DNA from: Dendrophyllia cribrosa
Lineage: Eukaryota > Cnidaria > Anthozoa > Scleractinia > Dendrophylliidae
Direction: 5' to 3'
Length of the DNA: 64,000 bases
NCBI GenBank assembly: GCA_024195265.1
Contig: JAJLRJ010000013.1
Coordinates: 19,657,431 to 19,721,430 of the forward strand
Shown one piece after another: positions 13,801-26,500 of the stretch. The position numbers and the translations under genes are program-made. The notes beneath the pieces are model-generated. The model did no database searches and was not told the DNA's origin. It saw only the letters and a list, made by a program, of their open reading frames with translations. Position 1 is the first letter of the stretch; each line of letters starts with the position of its first letter.

Positions 13801-16800
13801 AACATGCAGTTCGTCGCAAAATGTATTCCTGTATTGGTGGAAAAACGTATGTAATGATGTATCGTATCGTGTATCGTATCGTGGCACTTGTATCGAGATA
13901 TGTATCGTATCGTGAGAAAATGTATCGTTGCAGCCCTACGGCCTACAGTCAATTTTTTGCCATCTACTTCACACTAGAGTTCACAAATCATGACTCATAC
14001 CAAAATACATCTCTAGCCCTTACTGCCTACAACTTCTGTTACCCTGCAGCCTACCACTTTAAAACATTCTGACAGGGCTGGACAGAATGTGTCATTACAA
14101 ACACTGTAATAGTGATACTTCGTGCCGCGCCACTTATTGATATTAATGTGCCAACCAGGGGCTTGTTGACTGCTGAAACAAAGAGTTGTTTTGTTTGACA
14201 TGTGTACAGTTGGCAAATCTGAATATAACAATAAAAATTATAGTCAATGTTTGTAAACAGGAAGTATCGCTATCAGTCTGATTAAAACCATTGTCAGAAA
14301 GTAATTTATTGACAACATATGTATGAGAAGGTGAAGGAACGTTGTCTGTGGCTGGCGGGGCACTGCCATTGGCACCCTGAACTGCCCGCCAGCAAGGTAC
14401 AGTGTAGTAGTATGGGAACCAATGCATGGCAGACGAGATCCTGGACGGCCTGCAGACATTGCTTAGTATTTTAATGGAAGATGCAGAGGTGGAGTCTAGG
14501 GAAGAGTTTGCTAGCCTGTTGGCTGATCGGGACATGTGGCGTGTCAGAGATAGGGACCGTCTCAAATATCGTGTTTGAGTCAATGGATGATGATGATATG
14601 TATGGGCATCATCAGGGCTCGAAATTTAAAAAAATTCTCAATCGCAATTTGCGAGTAATTCCTAAAATTTAGTCGCAAGTTCAATAATTTTAGTCGCAAA
14701 AAAAAACTAACTTCTACTGCCATAACCAGAAATGAGAAACGAGAAATTTCTGAGAAAGTCTGAAAAAGTGTGCCCGTGATACACTTCTTGGAAACCGCGT
14801 TAATTGAGCATGAGGAGCAATTTCAGAATACTCGATGATTACTGTAAACACCTGTGTATGGGCCGCACTTTTTTGCCCAAAATTTTTGCTCAAAATTGAG
14901 GGTGCGGCTTATCTACGGGAACAGCTGCAAAAGGTTATCGTACTTTCCGGTGATATAAGTTGACCAGACTTTTTGAGCCTCGAAATTAAGATTTTATTTA
15001 TTAGAAAGGTGTGTAACATGGGACAAAATTTCTTTAACTTAAGGGGGGAGAAACTTAACTACAAGGTGGTTGCTATGGAAGAGTTCTAAACGTCATATAA
15101 TGAGTTTCTTTACTTCCTCGGCTATGATGTTTGGTCACGTTCATTCTGTTAATGGTACCATTAAATTTCATAAGTCACAGCCATATTTGGTAAGTCACGT
15201 GACCAGAACATAAAAACCCTTAAAACTCAAACATCTTACATTTTTTTCCAATAAAACCAATGTCAACGGCTTAAGAACATCCTAATAAAAAATCTGTAGC
15301 ATGGATTTGTTAAAATTCACGTAATTGAAAAAGCTATGACGTCATAAAGGTGTATTTTGATACATTTTCTTTAATAACTTTCCTGTTTTTTCGCCTAACG
15401 GTAATTCCATGCTACAGATTTTTAAAAAGGTTGAATTGCTTATGATTCGGCAAAAAAATCAGATTTTTATCTCGTTTCCTTTGAGTTTTTACGCTTTTTC
15501 ATTCTTACGCGCGGTTGGGGACTGGCACTAGTTACGCATGTGCAATGTCGATTTAGTGATGTCTTGTGTTCAGTTTCATAGTTCCCACCACATTAGCAGT
15601 TTATGACACGTGAGAAATGCTAACCATGAAATAATGTCCCTAGCAACGACTCCAAAACTGTAGTTAAGTTTCTCCCCCCTTAAGATGATGTAGAAAAGCG
15701 AGTCTTGTCTGTCTAAAACAGTGTGGCAAGCGCCAAAGTTGAGACCAAAAATCAAATTGAACAATCCACATTGAACACATAACGCACGAACGTGAGTGTT
15801 TGTAAAATTTAGCCTCAAATTGTCAAAATACCTGTGTTAAACAACACTCACTATCTTTGTCAGACATTACGAAGCTTTTAGCAATGAAAGAACATCCAAG
15901 ACGAACGAAAGAAGCCAAAGGAAAGAGTCTGTAAACAAGCGGCCATCTTGGTTAACCTTAGTAACCAGGCTAAATAAAAACATGTGCTCAAGAAATCTTC
16001 ATGGTTACCAAGCTTGTTTTGGCCTAAACGAACGGCGGGCAAACGAACGTATCTGTGTTGAAAACTGCTGAAACTGTGGGTTTTTTTTTCAATACACGAT
16101 GATTGAATGGATAGAAGTCTAGCTCATGTTTTGTGGAGCCAATTCTCTGACTTCCGTTTTTATTTTAAAAAAACTTTTTTTCCAAAATTTGAGCTTCAAA
16201 ACTCGGGGTGCAGCTCATCTACAAGTGCGGCTTATACAACATTCAACGTGAATTTTGCAGGATTTTTCCGATAAAATTACAACTACCAGTAACAAATAAG
16301 ACACAAGACTGTTGAATATAATTCATTATTGACAGCCAGGAAAAAATGAGCCTATACAAAAAAAGTCTACAAATTTAAGCTTAAAGCCGTGATTTTATTT
16401 TGAACCCTGATTTTAAGACAGTAAATTTGCAAATACAGAATTTAAACAAAAGCAGATTATTCAAAGTTTTTGTCTTCTTTTCAGGGTGAGCCAGAATGTT
16501 GACTGGAATGACATGTCTACCAGAAAACTAGCTACACTATTTGCACCTCTCTTGCTAAGACCAGACCGCCAGCAAATCATGTAAGTTCATTCCTTTGTTG
16601 ACTTTCGTTATCCTCTTTTCATGTAATTACTTGTGTGTGTATGATGTGGTTCAAATTTTTCTTTTTCAAACCAGTTTGATTTTTATTTTCCTTTGTCTCA
16701 GCTGATGATGGTGAATCTATGACAAGGGAAGATAAACTGGTTTGAAAATTTGCAAACCAAAGAAAAATTTGATCCACAACATGTACTACAGTGGAATCCT

Positions 16801-17546
16801 GATTTTTTAAACCTCCAAGGGAAACGGAAATTGGTTCGAAAAATCGGGAAGTTCAAAATATCAAAGGTGGTATTGAATGACTGAAATCAAATCCAAGGGA
16901 AACGAGTTTTGGTTCGAATAATCGGGAGTTTCGAAAAATCGAGTATTAAAAAAATTGGGATTCCACTGTATACAGCTGTTTCGAGAAAGGTTGTCAGAAA
17001 AAAGCATAAAAGTGCACGCGACAATCCAGAAAGGTATTGTGGGTAGTCATCCGCGTTTTTCCTAAAACCTCATTTATCCCAATGGCCCGCCATCTAAGTT
17101 CGTCCCTGTACGGACAAGGCATCACAGGTTTTATGTAATAGTATTTATGTGACTTATTAAAATTCATTGATCATATCTCATATTATTTTTTGGGATTGTC
17201 GCGTGCACTTTTGCACTTTTTTTGACAACCTTTCTTGAAACAGCTGTATAGAAGAAAATGCTTGGGTGTGAAGAGATCATTTTCAAAAATTGACGAAGAT
17301 TTTCGAAGATCTCCAAGGAAGGTCAGAAGATGTTTTAATTGTAGACCAACACCTTTCAGTTTGTTTGACATTTAATTAATTAAAAGCAAACATGGTAACT
17401 GACGTGGAGATTATTGATATCTTCACTCTTCACAGTAAAGATAAAATTAATATCTTAATATTGTGTAAATCGTGATTTAATTTTTCTGTGGTGGGAGATC
17501 GAAATCCTTGGTGAAATGTTGGTGAGAGGAGTCTCCAGAAGAAATA

Positions 17547-17584
<38 letters not shown>

Positions 17585-20500
17585 AAAATGCTATAATTTT
17601 AAATGACAACTCAATTTTCAACTTTTTTTATTATTCTACCATTTACAAGTGATCTAACCTTTAAATAATAGTATTTATACTTTTAGTTCAGAAAATAAAT
17701 ATACTAGAACATTGCAAAAAACGTTAATGAATGTGTGCACGGTGATCAGAGTAGCGAATTAATATAATATTAATAATAATATTTAATTAATATTTACATT
17801 TTATGTACATAGACATACTCACATTATAAAAACAAACAAAAACAACAAGAAAAAAAAACATTCACTTGGAAGACCATATTATTCTATAATTTTATTCTAT
17901 AATTCTATAATTCAAAATTACTATATTTGAGTGTTTAATAGGAACCATTTGTACTGCTTTTTGAAGACACTGTATGGTCTGAAGGCTTATAGGAACCAAA
18001 TAAGATAACAACTGATAGACTGGAGGGAGGGTTTGATGGTTCGGCACATGTGCAAGCTATGATGTAGCCCATTTAATTTCATTGTATTAGACCAATCGGA
18101 AGTGAGTAGATAACTCTGGCGGGACAATTGCCCGTGAATATGTTGCGGTCAGTCAGAGTGCCACTGGAACACAATAAATCCTCTGGGTCAAAGGTTTTAT
18201 TCAGTGTTGACTTTGTTGGTGTAATCCTTTGAATGGTCATCCTTCGCTTTGTTTGGACAATTATTGTATGTGATTATTGAGTAAATGTGAGTGGTTTTTT
18301 AACCGATAAAATTGATAAAATTGATAAGAAAGTGAATAAAGAATTTTAATCTGTGCACATGTGCCGAACCGTGAAACCATCCCTTTAATTATCAAAAACA
18401 TTTTTTTGTTATAATTGTCTAACAGGTCACTGGTTGAAAACCATGAAATAACAGTCAATATTATCGATCTTCTTTTAACCACTGGAGAGTGGACTACAGA
18501 AAATAAACCTCCAGGTAATATATATCAGTTATTATATGTATAGTTATATAGTTATTATATATAGATTTCCATTTTAATAACTTTGTAGATTTTTAGATTA
18601 TACTTTTAGTGTATTTTGAATGTAATTAGCGCCTTTGAATTGTCGTGAAAAGGTGCTATAGAAATGTATTATTATTATTTTGCCGTGTGCCTGTTCAGTT
18701 ATAGATCACAGATGACGTCAAAATGTCGTAAGAACAAAAAAGTGGCACACGATCGAGTTTATAACTAAACAGACACTAGGCCAAATGGAATCTATACAAC
18801 GAACAGAAAAGTAAAAAGGGTAAAATTACTACTTTTCTCTTAGTGCTCTACTGTTTGAAGATTTGTTCCAGTTTAGGTATTTTTCAAGTCGCCAAGAACA
18901 CTTTTCGTCTTGGTTACTTCTTTTTCTTGTTCGTAACATGTTTTGAGGCTTTCACTTGCTCAATCCAGAATAATCTCGCAAACGTTTTCAAAACTGTGTG
19001 CCATGGTGGACAAAACAAAGCAAACAATTTTTCTATGACGTCAGCCGTGCGTCTGTACACTAACTGATAGATCATAGGCAACGACCAATCACAGAGCGCG
19101 TAGTATTCAGTTCATTATATAAAATAAATTAGTTAACAGGGACCTTAATCCTTTAAGCTCCAATAGCGATCAGCATCAAATTTTTCATGTGAACTCAGTG
19201 CATGAGTAAGTCTTAAAGTACGCGATGAGGATTAATGAAGAAATCACCATAGATGAACTGCCTTGATAATAAACAACTTTTGAACTCTATAAATACAATA
19301 TTGTGACTGTAGTGTCGTATATCATATTGACTTACATGAAGTACCTAGGCGTGCAAGGATAGATGGGATTATTTTTGACTGTTGATTGGATATTAAGTTC
19401 TTTTTATGCTGCCAATGATCTGTTTTAATCCGTTTAAATAATATGACGTCAAAATACAACAGTGAGCATTCAAATGAAAGCTATTGTCGAGCAGTCAACT
19501 GTATTAGCTCACAGCTATTCCTTCTTCGAAGAACAATCAGAATCTGGAACTTCCTTCCTTCAGAAGTAGTAACATCTTTATCCTTAAATAGCTTTAAGCA
19601 GTCAGCCATGCCAGTTATAAGATCTCTAAAAGTGCCAAGGAACTTACGCAGGCTTATAACCGCAAACCGACCTGCCCAGTATAAGAGAAATCTATTTGGG
19701 TGTAATTGATTCTAAGTACTTTACTTTTCTGTGGTACTGTTTATTATTCTCTGGAAGGTGGAAGGTGGAACTAATATAAATAATCCTGAAATCCGGATCG
19801 TGACTGTTTAAATGAAAACTATTGAGCAGTTCTTTCCCGTGGTGCTGTTTATTTTTTTTATATTTTGCAAAATGAACTGTTCTCATTTTTTTTTATGTTA
19901 CCAGCTTAAAGGTCAGATACTGTTCTTAGGTTACTGTTCAACAATTTCATGTTTTGCAGTACCTCCAAGAAATCGACATTCAGCTGTTGACCCTGCAGCA
20001 CAAGAACTTGTGGAAAGACTGCAAGAGTGTCCCTGGTACTGGGGGGAAATAAACAAGTGAGTACTTTACTTGAAGGGCAGGGGCATACATGTCACTGCCT
20101 TATGTGGAATAAATCAGGGCTCTGCTCTAGCATGCTGCTCTTATATACTTAGATGAGTGTCCTCCCAAAATAGTTTGCACTAATACTGGGGATGGAGCAG
20201 TCAAAATCCTGTGCAAGTGACTTCAACACAGACTTGTTGGTAAAAGTGAAGAACACCCCACCTCCAGTTGGCCCACAGATAACCTACCAACAGTTTACTG
20301 ACAGTTTACCAACAGGTGACCGACAGTCTGTTAGAGAAAAAACTACTTGACTGAAACCTATAGAAAAAAAAACAGGAAAGTCTTTTCAAACACTTACGGG
20401 AAGTGTAGAAATCTTACCGTAAAGACCACTGTATAATGGAATTATTCAAGAAAGTGAAAGGAATCTTTATTCCGATGGTCAAAATGGAAATTTATTGATT

Positions 20501-23500
20501 TTTATCTTGTGAATACGCAAAGTGTTGAACAAGATATAGTATAGTTGTATATGGGGACAGATATGCAAATTTTCACTCGTTCCATCATCTGCAAACTTTT
20601 TCAATTCTCCAGTGTATTGGGGAAATGGTCAAAACTATTGTACTCAGACAGGACCCGCCATTTTACAAAAAGACTAGTGGTCTCTTTATGTACCCCCTCT
20701 CCTCCACCTAAAAAGATGGTGTCTTGTTGGTATAGCCCCCATTGTATCAGGGGTGGAAACTGAGAAAAAGATGCAAATCTTCCTGTGCCGTTTTACTAGC
20801 AATGCAAGCTTCGTGCACACAGAATATTAAAGTCTTATCTCTAATTTTTAGGCCAAAAAATTATGTCCATTACACTCATCAGATAGGTGGTATCTTGGTG
20901 GTATCTCTTCCAGTAAAGAGGAACTTAATCAATTCATAACTTCTGTCAATACTTTTCATCCAGCTCTAAAATATACCTGGGAAATTTCCGAAACCTCAGT
21001 CGCTTTTCTTGACATTAATATTTCAATCAACGGTAACAGTTTATCCACAAGTGTGCACTACAAACCTACAGATTCCCACAGTTATCTGTTACATTCATCC
21101 TCACATCCATCACACGTTAAAAGCGCCATTCCATATTCTCAATTTCTCAGACTTCGACGTCTATATAGTGATGACTCTGATTTTTCCAACAAATCAGAAG
21201 AAATGTGCCAATTTTTCAAGAAACGTGGGTACCCTGACTCTGTTGTCAACATGGGCCAACAACGTGCACAACAGATCAACAGGCAATCAGCACTACAAAC
21301 ACCACAGAAGGAAGAGAACGAGAGAATTCCATTCACCCTCACTTTCCACCCACACAACAACACAGTCAAAAGCATCATTTTAAAAAATTTCAAATTACTC
21401 CAAAACGACCCCGAAACTGGCAGAATTTTTTCACAACCCCCACTAATTTCATTCAAATGGACAAAAACATAGGCAACTTTCTGGTTACGAGCGCACTGAA
21501 ATCTGACGATGAACCGGAAACTTTTAAATGCACACGCACACGATGTAACACTTGTCCTTTCATTCACAACGCGGACAAAATAACAGGACCCAAACGATCT
21601 ATTAAAATCACTGATCGTTTTACATGCACCTCCGTAAATGTTATCTACTGCATAACATGTACATTTTGCAAAAAGATATACATTGGCGAAACAGGGAGGA
21701 GACTGGGTGACCGTTTTCGTGAACATCTCCGAGACGTTGAAAAAAATGACAAAGACGCATCCAAACCAGTCGCGCACCATTTTAATCTTTCTAACCATTC
21801 TAAACAACACATGACAATCTGCGGCCTTTCCCTACACCAGGGTAACACAGAAAGCCGTAAAAACCTAGAACAAAAAATCATCTTTCAAATCGGCACTCTC
21901 AAACCCCACGGAATCAACGAACGCTTTTCATTCAACTAATTTACATTTGTTTTTCACGTCACCAAATTTCCACCAATAGCGTAGCTCCACCGCTTACTAT
22001 ATAAAACCACACACTACCCATAATTCCTTGATTCGCTCCGACGAAGGGCTAGCGCTCGAAACGTCAGCTATTTGAATCTTTTAACGGTGGTCAATTTACC
22101 TTATCGACTCAGTCGATAAAACTAAATTCTTGCATAACCCCTCTACCCCTACACAGGGTGGGTCCTCGTCGAGTATACTTGTTATGACTACTTCCCTTAC
22201 ATGTTAAAAGATGATTGCTGTAGTGAATTTTTTTTTAATTCCCCAGTGCAATTACATCATCCAGTTGTCTAGACAGTCTCATTTCACACAATGCATTTAA
22301 GGTTACCGTGTACCTTCAGATCAACCATTTTTGAAATTTTTTGGGGGGCATCAAAATAAAGTTTACAGAATGAACATTCATCCAAAAAAAATTATCGAAA
22401 AATAGTGAAAATTGACGGAGAAATGACAGTATAACGTTTTGAACGGAAGTAAAAGTTTCTCTTTTGATTGATTTAGCGGCCCTGTTTTCTCAAAGTTAAT
22501 TTTTCGCTTGTAGGGGACACTTTAAAGAGCTGCAACTAAAAGGAAATTTGTTCAATATTCTTCAAATTTGGACAGAAGTTAGGCTAACATATAATCAACA
22601 AAAACGTGTCGGCGAATTACTTATTTCCGAAAACATTTCGTCAAGAGCCATTTCCGTGCGATCACTCCAATTTTTTTTCTTCCTTTTTCGAAAATATTCT
22701 GTAACTTTTCACTGCAATTAAATATGGGAAATCACCAACATGTTATTTTAGTGCTTCGTGTTCGAAAACCTGAGAACAAATCAAATTAACAAATACAATA
22801 ATCGCTTTGAGTTATAGCGTTTTAAAGCTGATTCAGACGTTCGAATTTAGACGTCGTAAAAAATTCAACAATTCATTTTATTACCAAATGGTTTCCATAT
22901 TTAGATAGCTAGCTCTATAAGCTTTAATTTGATATCTGGGTTTAGGTATATTAAGCGTAATCTTAAGACGCTAGAGCTGTAATTTATACTGGAGACACCC
23001 CGAAGGTACATGGTAACCTTAATGTCACGCTAAGATGTTTTGGTCGTTTTAAATCTGTTTTACTCAATTCTTTGACTGCAAACTCTGTATGGAAAATTAA
23101 AACCGATGGGTGGACTTAACCTTATGTTGTTTCGTATTGACAAGATGACTCTTAAAGCCCTTTGATTTTTGTTTTTGATCATTTTAGAGAAACAGTCAAT
23201 GAAAGGTTAAAAGATCAACCTGACGGTACATTTATTGTTCGTGACTCAAGACGGTTTCCTGGCGAGTATACGTTGACATTAAGGTATATTTTTTGTGTGT
23301 GTTTATTATTCATTATTTATGACTGTATCTTCATTAGATTTGGAGCTGCAGTGTCACAATCAGTGGTATTATCCTATTAGGCTACGGCATGTGCATCTGA
23401 CTTCATCGAGTCCTTTTGGCCAAAATATTACATGGTGTCCGAAGTGGGATTATTGTGTAACAATCAGCGGTATTATCCTATTAGGCTATGGGCATGCACA

Positions 23501-26500
23501 TTGTGACACTACTGGGCACTCAGTCAGCCATTCTGGAATAAAGCTTTGAAATAATACTCCTAGTCACTTCATACATGTAGTATATAAACCCTGAGATGGA
23601 CTAGCATCCCATCCAAGGAAGAGTAGCAATACTCCTAGTCACTTCATAGTATATAAACCAGGTCACCCTGCGATGGACTAGCATCCCATCCAAGGGAGAG
23701 TAGTAATACTCCTAGTCACTTGATAGTATATAAACTAGGTCACCCTGTGATGGACTAGCATCTTATCCAAGGGGGAGTAGCAATACTCCTAGAACACTTC
23801 ATAGTATATAAACCAGGTCACCCTGCGATGGACTAGCATCCCATCCAAGGGAGAGTAGTAATACTCCTCATCACTTCATAGTATATAAACCAGTTCACCC
23901 TGTGATGGACTAGCTTCTAATCCAGGGGGAGTAGCCACATTTCTAGTCACTTTATAGTATATAAACCAGGTCACCCTGTGATGGACTAGCATCCCATCCA
24001 AGGGAGAGTAGCAATACTCCTAGTCACTTGATAGCATATAAACCAGGTCACCTTGTGATGGACTAGCATCCCATCCAAGGGAGAGTAGTAATACTCCTCA
24101 TCACTTCATAGTATATAAACCAGTTCACCCTGTGATGGACTAGCTTCTAATCCAGGGGGAGTAGCCACATTCCTAGTCACTTTATAGTATATAAACCAGG
24201 TCACCCTGTGATGGACTAGCATCCCATCCAAGGGAGAGTAGCAATACTCCTAGTCACTTCATAGTATATAAATCAGGTCACCCTGTGATGGTCTAGCATC
24301 CCATCCAAGGGAGAGTAGTAATGCTCCTTGTCATTTCATAGTATATAAACCAGGTCACCCTGTGATGGTCTAGCATCCCATCCAAGGGAGAGTAGTAATG
24401 CTCCTTGTCATTTCATAGTATATAAACCAGGTCACCCTGTCATGGACTAGGATCCCATCCAAGGGAGAGTAGTAATACTCTTAGCTGCTTGTGCTACCTT
24501 TACCTTTTCTTTTATATTTTAGGAAAGGAGGACTGAACAAACTTATTCGTATCTTACATAAGGAAGGCCACTACGGGTTTTCAGAGCCATTGACTTTCCC
24601 TTCTGTGATGAAACTCATTAATTATTACAAGGCCAGGTCCCTGGCTTCATACAACCCCAAGCTGGATGTGAAACTAGAAACACCTCTGCATAAATATGAC
24701 CAGGTAAATGCTGCAGCTGACATAAAACAGCGCCACAGGAAAGTACTACTCAGTAGCTTTCATTTGAGTGGTCATACTTTAGGATTTATAATTTTTTTTA
24801 TCCACAGACTCAAAAGTTTGAACCACCTTGTACAGCATAATAAAAAGCACCACAGGAAAGTACTGCTCAGTAGCTTTCATTTGAATGGTCACACTTTAGG
24901 ATTTCATCCACAGACTCAAAAGTTAGAACCACCTTGTACAGCATAATAAACAGTACCACAGGAAAGTACTGCTCAGTAGCTTTCATTTGAATGGTCACAC
25001 TTTAGGATTTCATCCACAGACTCAAAAGTTAGAACCACCTTGTACAGCATAATAAACAGTACCACAGGAAAGTACTGCTCAGTAGCTTTCATTTGAATGG
25101 CCACACTTTAGGATTTCATCCACAGACTCAAACATTAGAACCACATTTTACCTAAACAGAGATGTGACTTCATGAAGGACAAATGTTTATACCCATTTAT
25201 TATGTTATATCGCCAAATGCCATCAAATATACAACTAAATTAAATAGAAAGATTCTATAGAGCAAAACAGAAGCAGTAATATGGAGATAAAGTGCAGGAT
25301 TACAAGGATGGAAGTGGATTACATTTCATCAATTTTGATTTTGTGACAGGCGGTCAAGAAATCCAAGTTTCCATTCTGGTGGAATTTTGAGTTTTTTAGT
25401 CGTTATTTTGTCTTTTCTGTTCATATTTCTTTGTGTTCATCACTATTGGCGATTTTTTTCTTGCTATTTTAAGATAATAAAACAAGCTTAAACCAAGCTC
25501 CTAGCCATAATCCTGAAAACACAATATTTCAGCCGGGACAGTGTCTCTTTAACAGAGCTTCTTTGTTCACAGTTCCTTGATGATGAAGGAGGCCATGATT
25601 CTGGGCATCAGATGGGAGGAGATAAAATTTTATATCTAGAAAAACTAAAAAGAGTACATCAGGAATTTCTTGAGAGATCAGATGACTATGAAAAAGTTCA
25701 TGATGAATTTGTCAAGTCAGAACAGGTAAGTGTTAACCCTTCAATGTTTAGATAACTGCGCATTCTGGCCTGCGGAATTTCTTGAAAATTTGACATGGTT
25801 TTAACATGGTTTGCCTACTTCATAATCATTATACATGCTACACTTCGCAAACTTTGCAATATTTTCAAATAAAATCTTTTCATAATTAAGCCTTTAACTC
25901 CCATCACTGTCAAAGATAAAAATTCTAGAAAAATCCCAAACTTTATGTTGTAAAATATTGAAAAACAAATGGTACCATGCAAAAGTACTACCGAAGAGGT
26001 TTCATTTGAGTGGTCACACCATAGGATTATCAAACTTTATGTTGTAAAATATTGAAAAACAAATGGTACCATGCAAAAGTACTACCGAAGAGGTTTCATT
26101 TGAGTGGTCACACCATAGGATTTCATCAATAGACTCAAAAGTTAGAACAAATGGTACCATGCAAAAGTACTGCTGAAGAGGTTTCATTTGAATGGTCACA
26201 CCACAGGATTACCTCAACAGACTCAAAGTTAGAACAAATGGTACCATGTAAAATTACTGCTGAAGAGGTTTCATTTGAATGGTCACACCATAGGATTTCG
26301 TCCACAGACACAAAAGTTAGAACAAATGGTACCATGCAAAAGTACTGCTGAAGAGGTTTCATTTGAATGGTCACACCATAGGATTTCGTCCACAGACACA
26401 AAAGTTAGAACAAATGGTACCATGTAAAAGTACTGCTGAAAAGGTTTAATTTGAATGGTCACACCATAGAATTTCATCCACAGACTCAAAAGTTAGAACA

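Larger units (their letters stand above)
10892..18514 (+). other. RhoGAP/BH domain of PIK3R (five exons), arginine finger missing
   Basis: Exons 10892-11068, 12743-12898, 13031-13133, 16485-16580 and 18426-18514 make a RhoGAP fold. It shows the start ([17 protein letters not shown]), helices [17 protein letters not shown] and [17 protein letters not shown], and [14 protein letters not shown]. At the arginine-finger position, where GAPs have G-[IL]-[YF]-R-x-S-G, this protein has [10 protein letters not shown], so the catalytic Arg is absent. It is probably a scaffold or Rac/Rab/PTEN-binding BH domain rather than an active GAP. Confidence 0.85.
19960..24703 (+). other. N-terminal SH2 domain of PIK3R (three exons)
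   Basis: Exons 19960-20056, 23188-23283 and 24523-24703 encode WYWGEIN, then DGTFIVRDS with the beta-B phosphotyrosine-binding Arg, [20 protein letters not shown] and YNPKLDVKL. Nearly every position that is fixed in vertebrate p85 nSH2 is kept, implying binding to pYxxM motifs and contact with p110. A 926-bp minisatellite fills the intron between the second and third exons. Confidence 0.95.

Noticed and set aside
14143..14583. 146-codon minus-strand frame
   Set aside because: No recognisable domain, lies in an intron of the opposite-strand PIK3R gene, and overlaps another frame.
23555..24480. Regular repeat array resembling a CRISPR
   Set aside because: There are no unique spacers; the whole 77-bp unit repeats. 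Intron of a eukaryotic gene.
26135..26489. Minus-strand open frames with repeating [10 protein letters not shown] peptides
   Set aside because: They are translations of the 88-bp satellite; the period is not a multiple of three, and the frames overlap each other.
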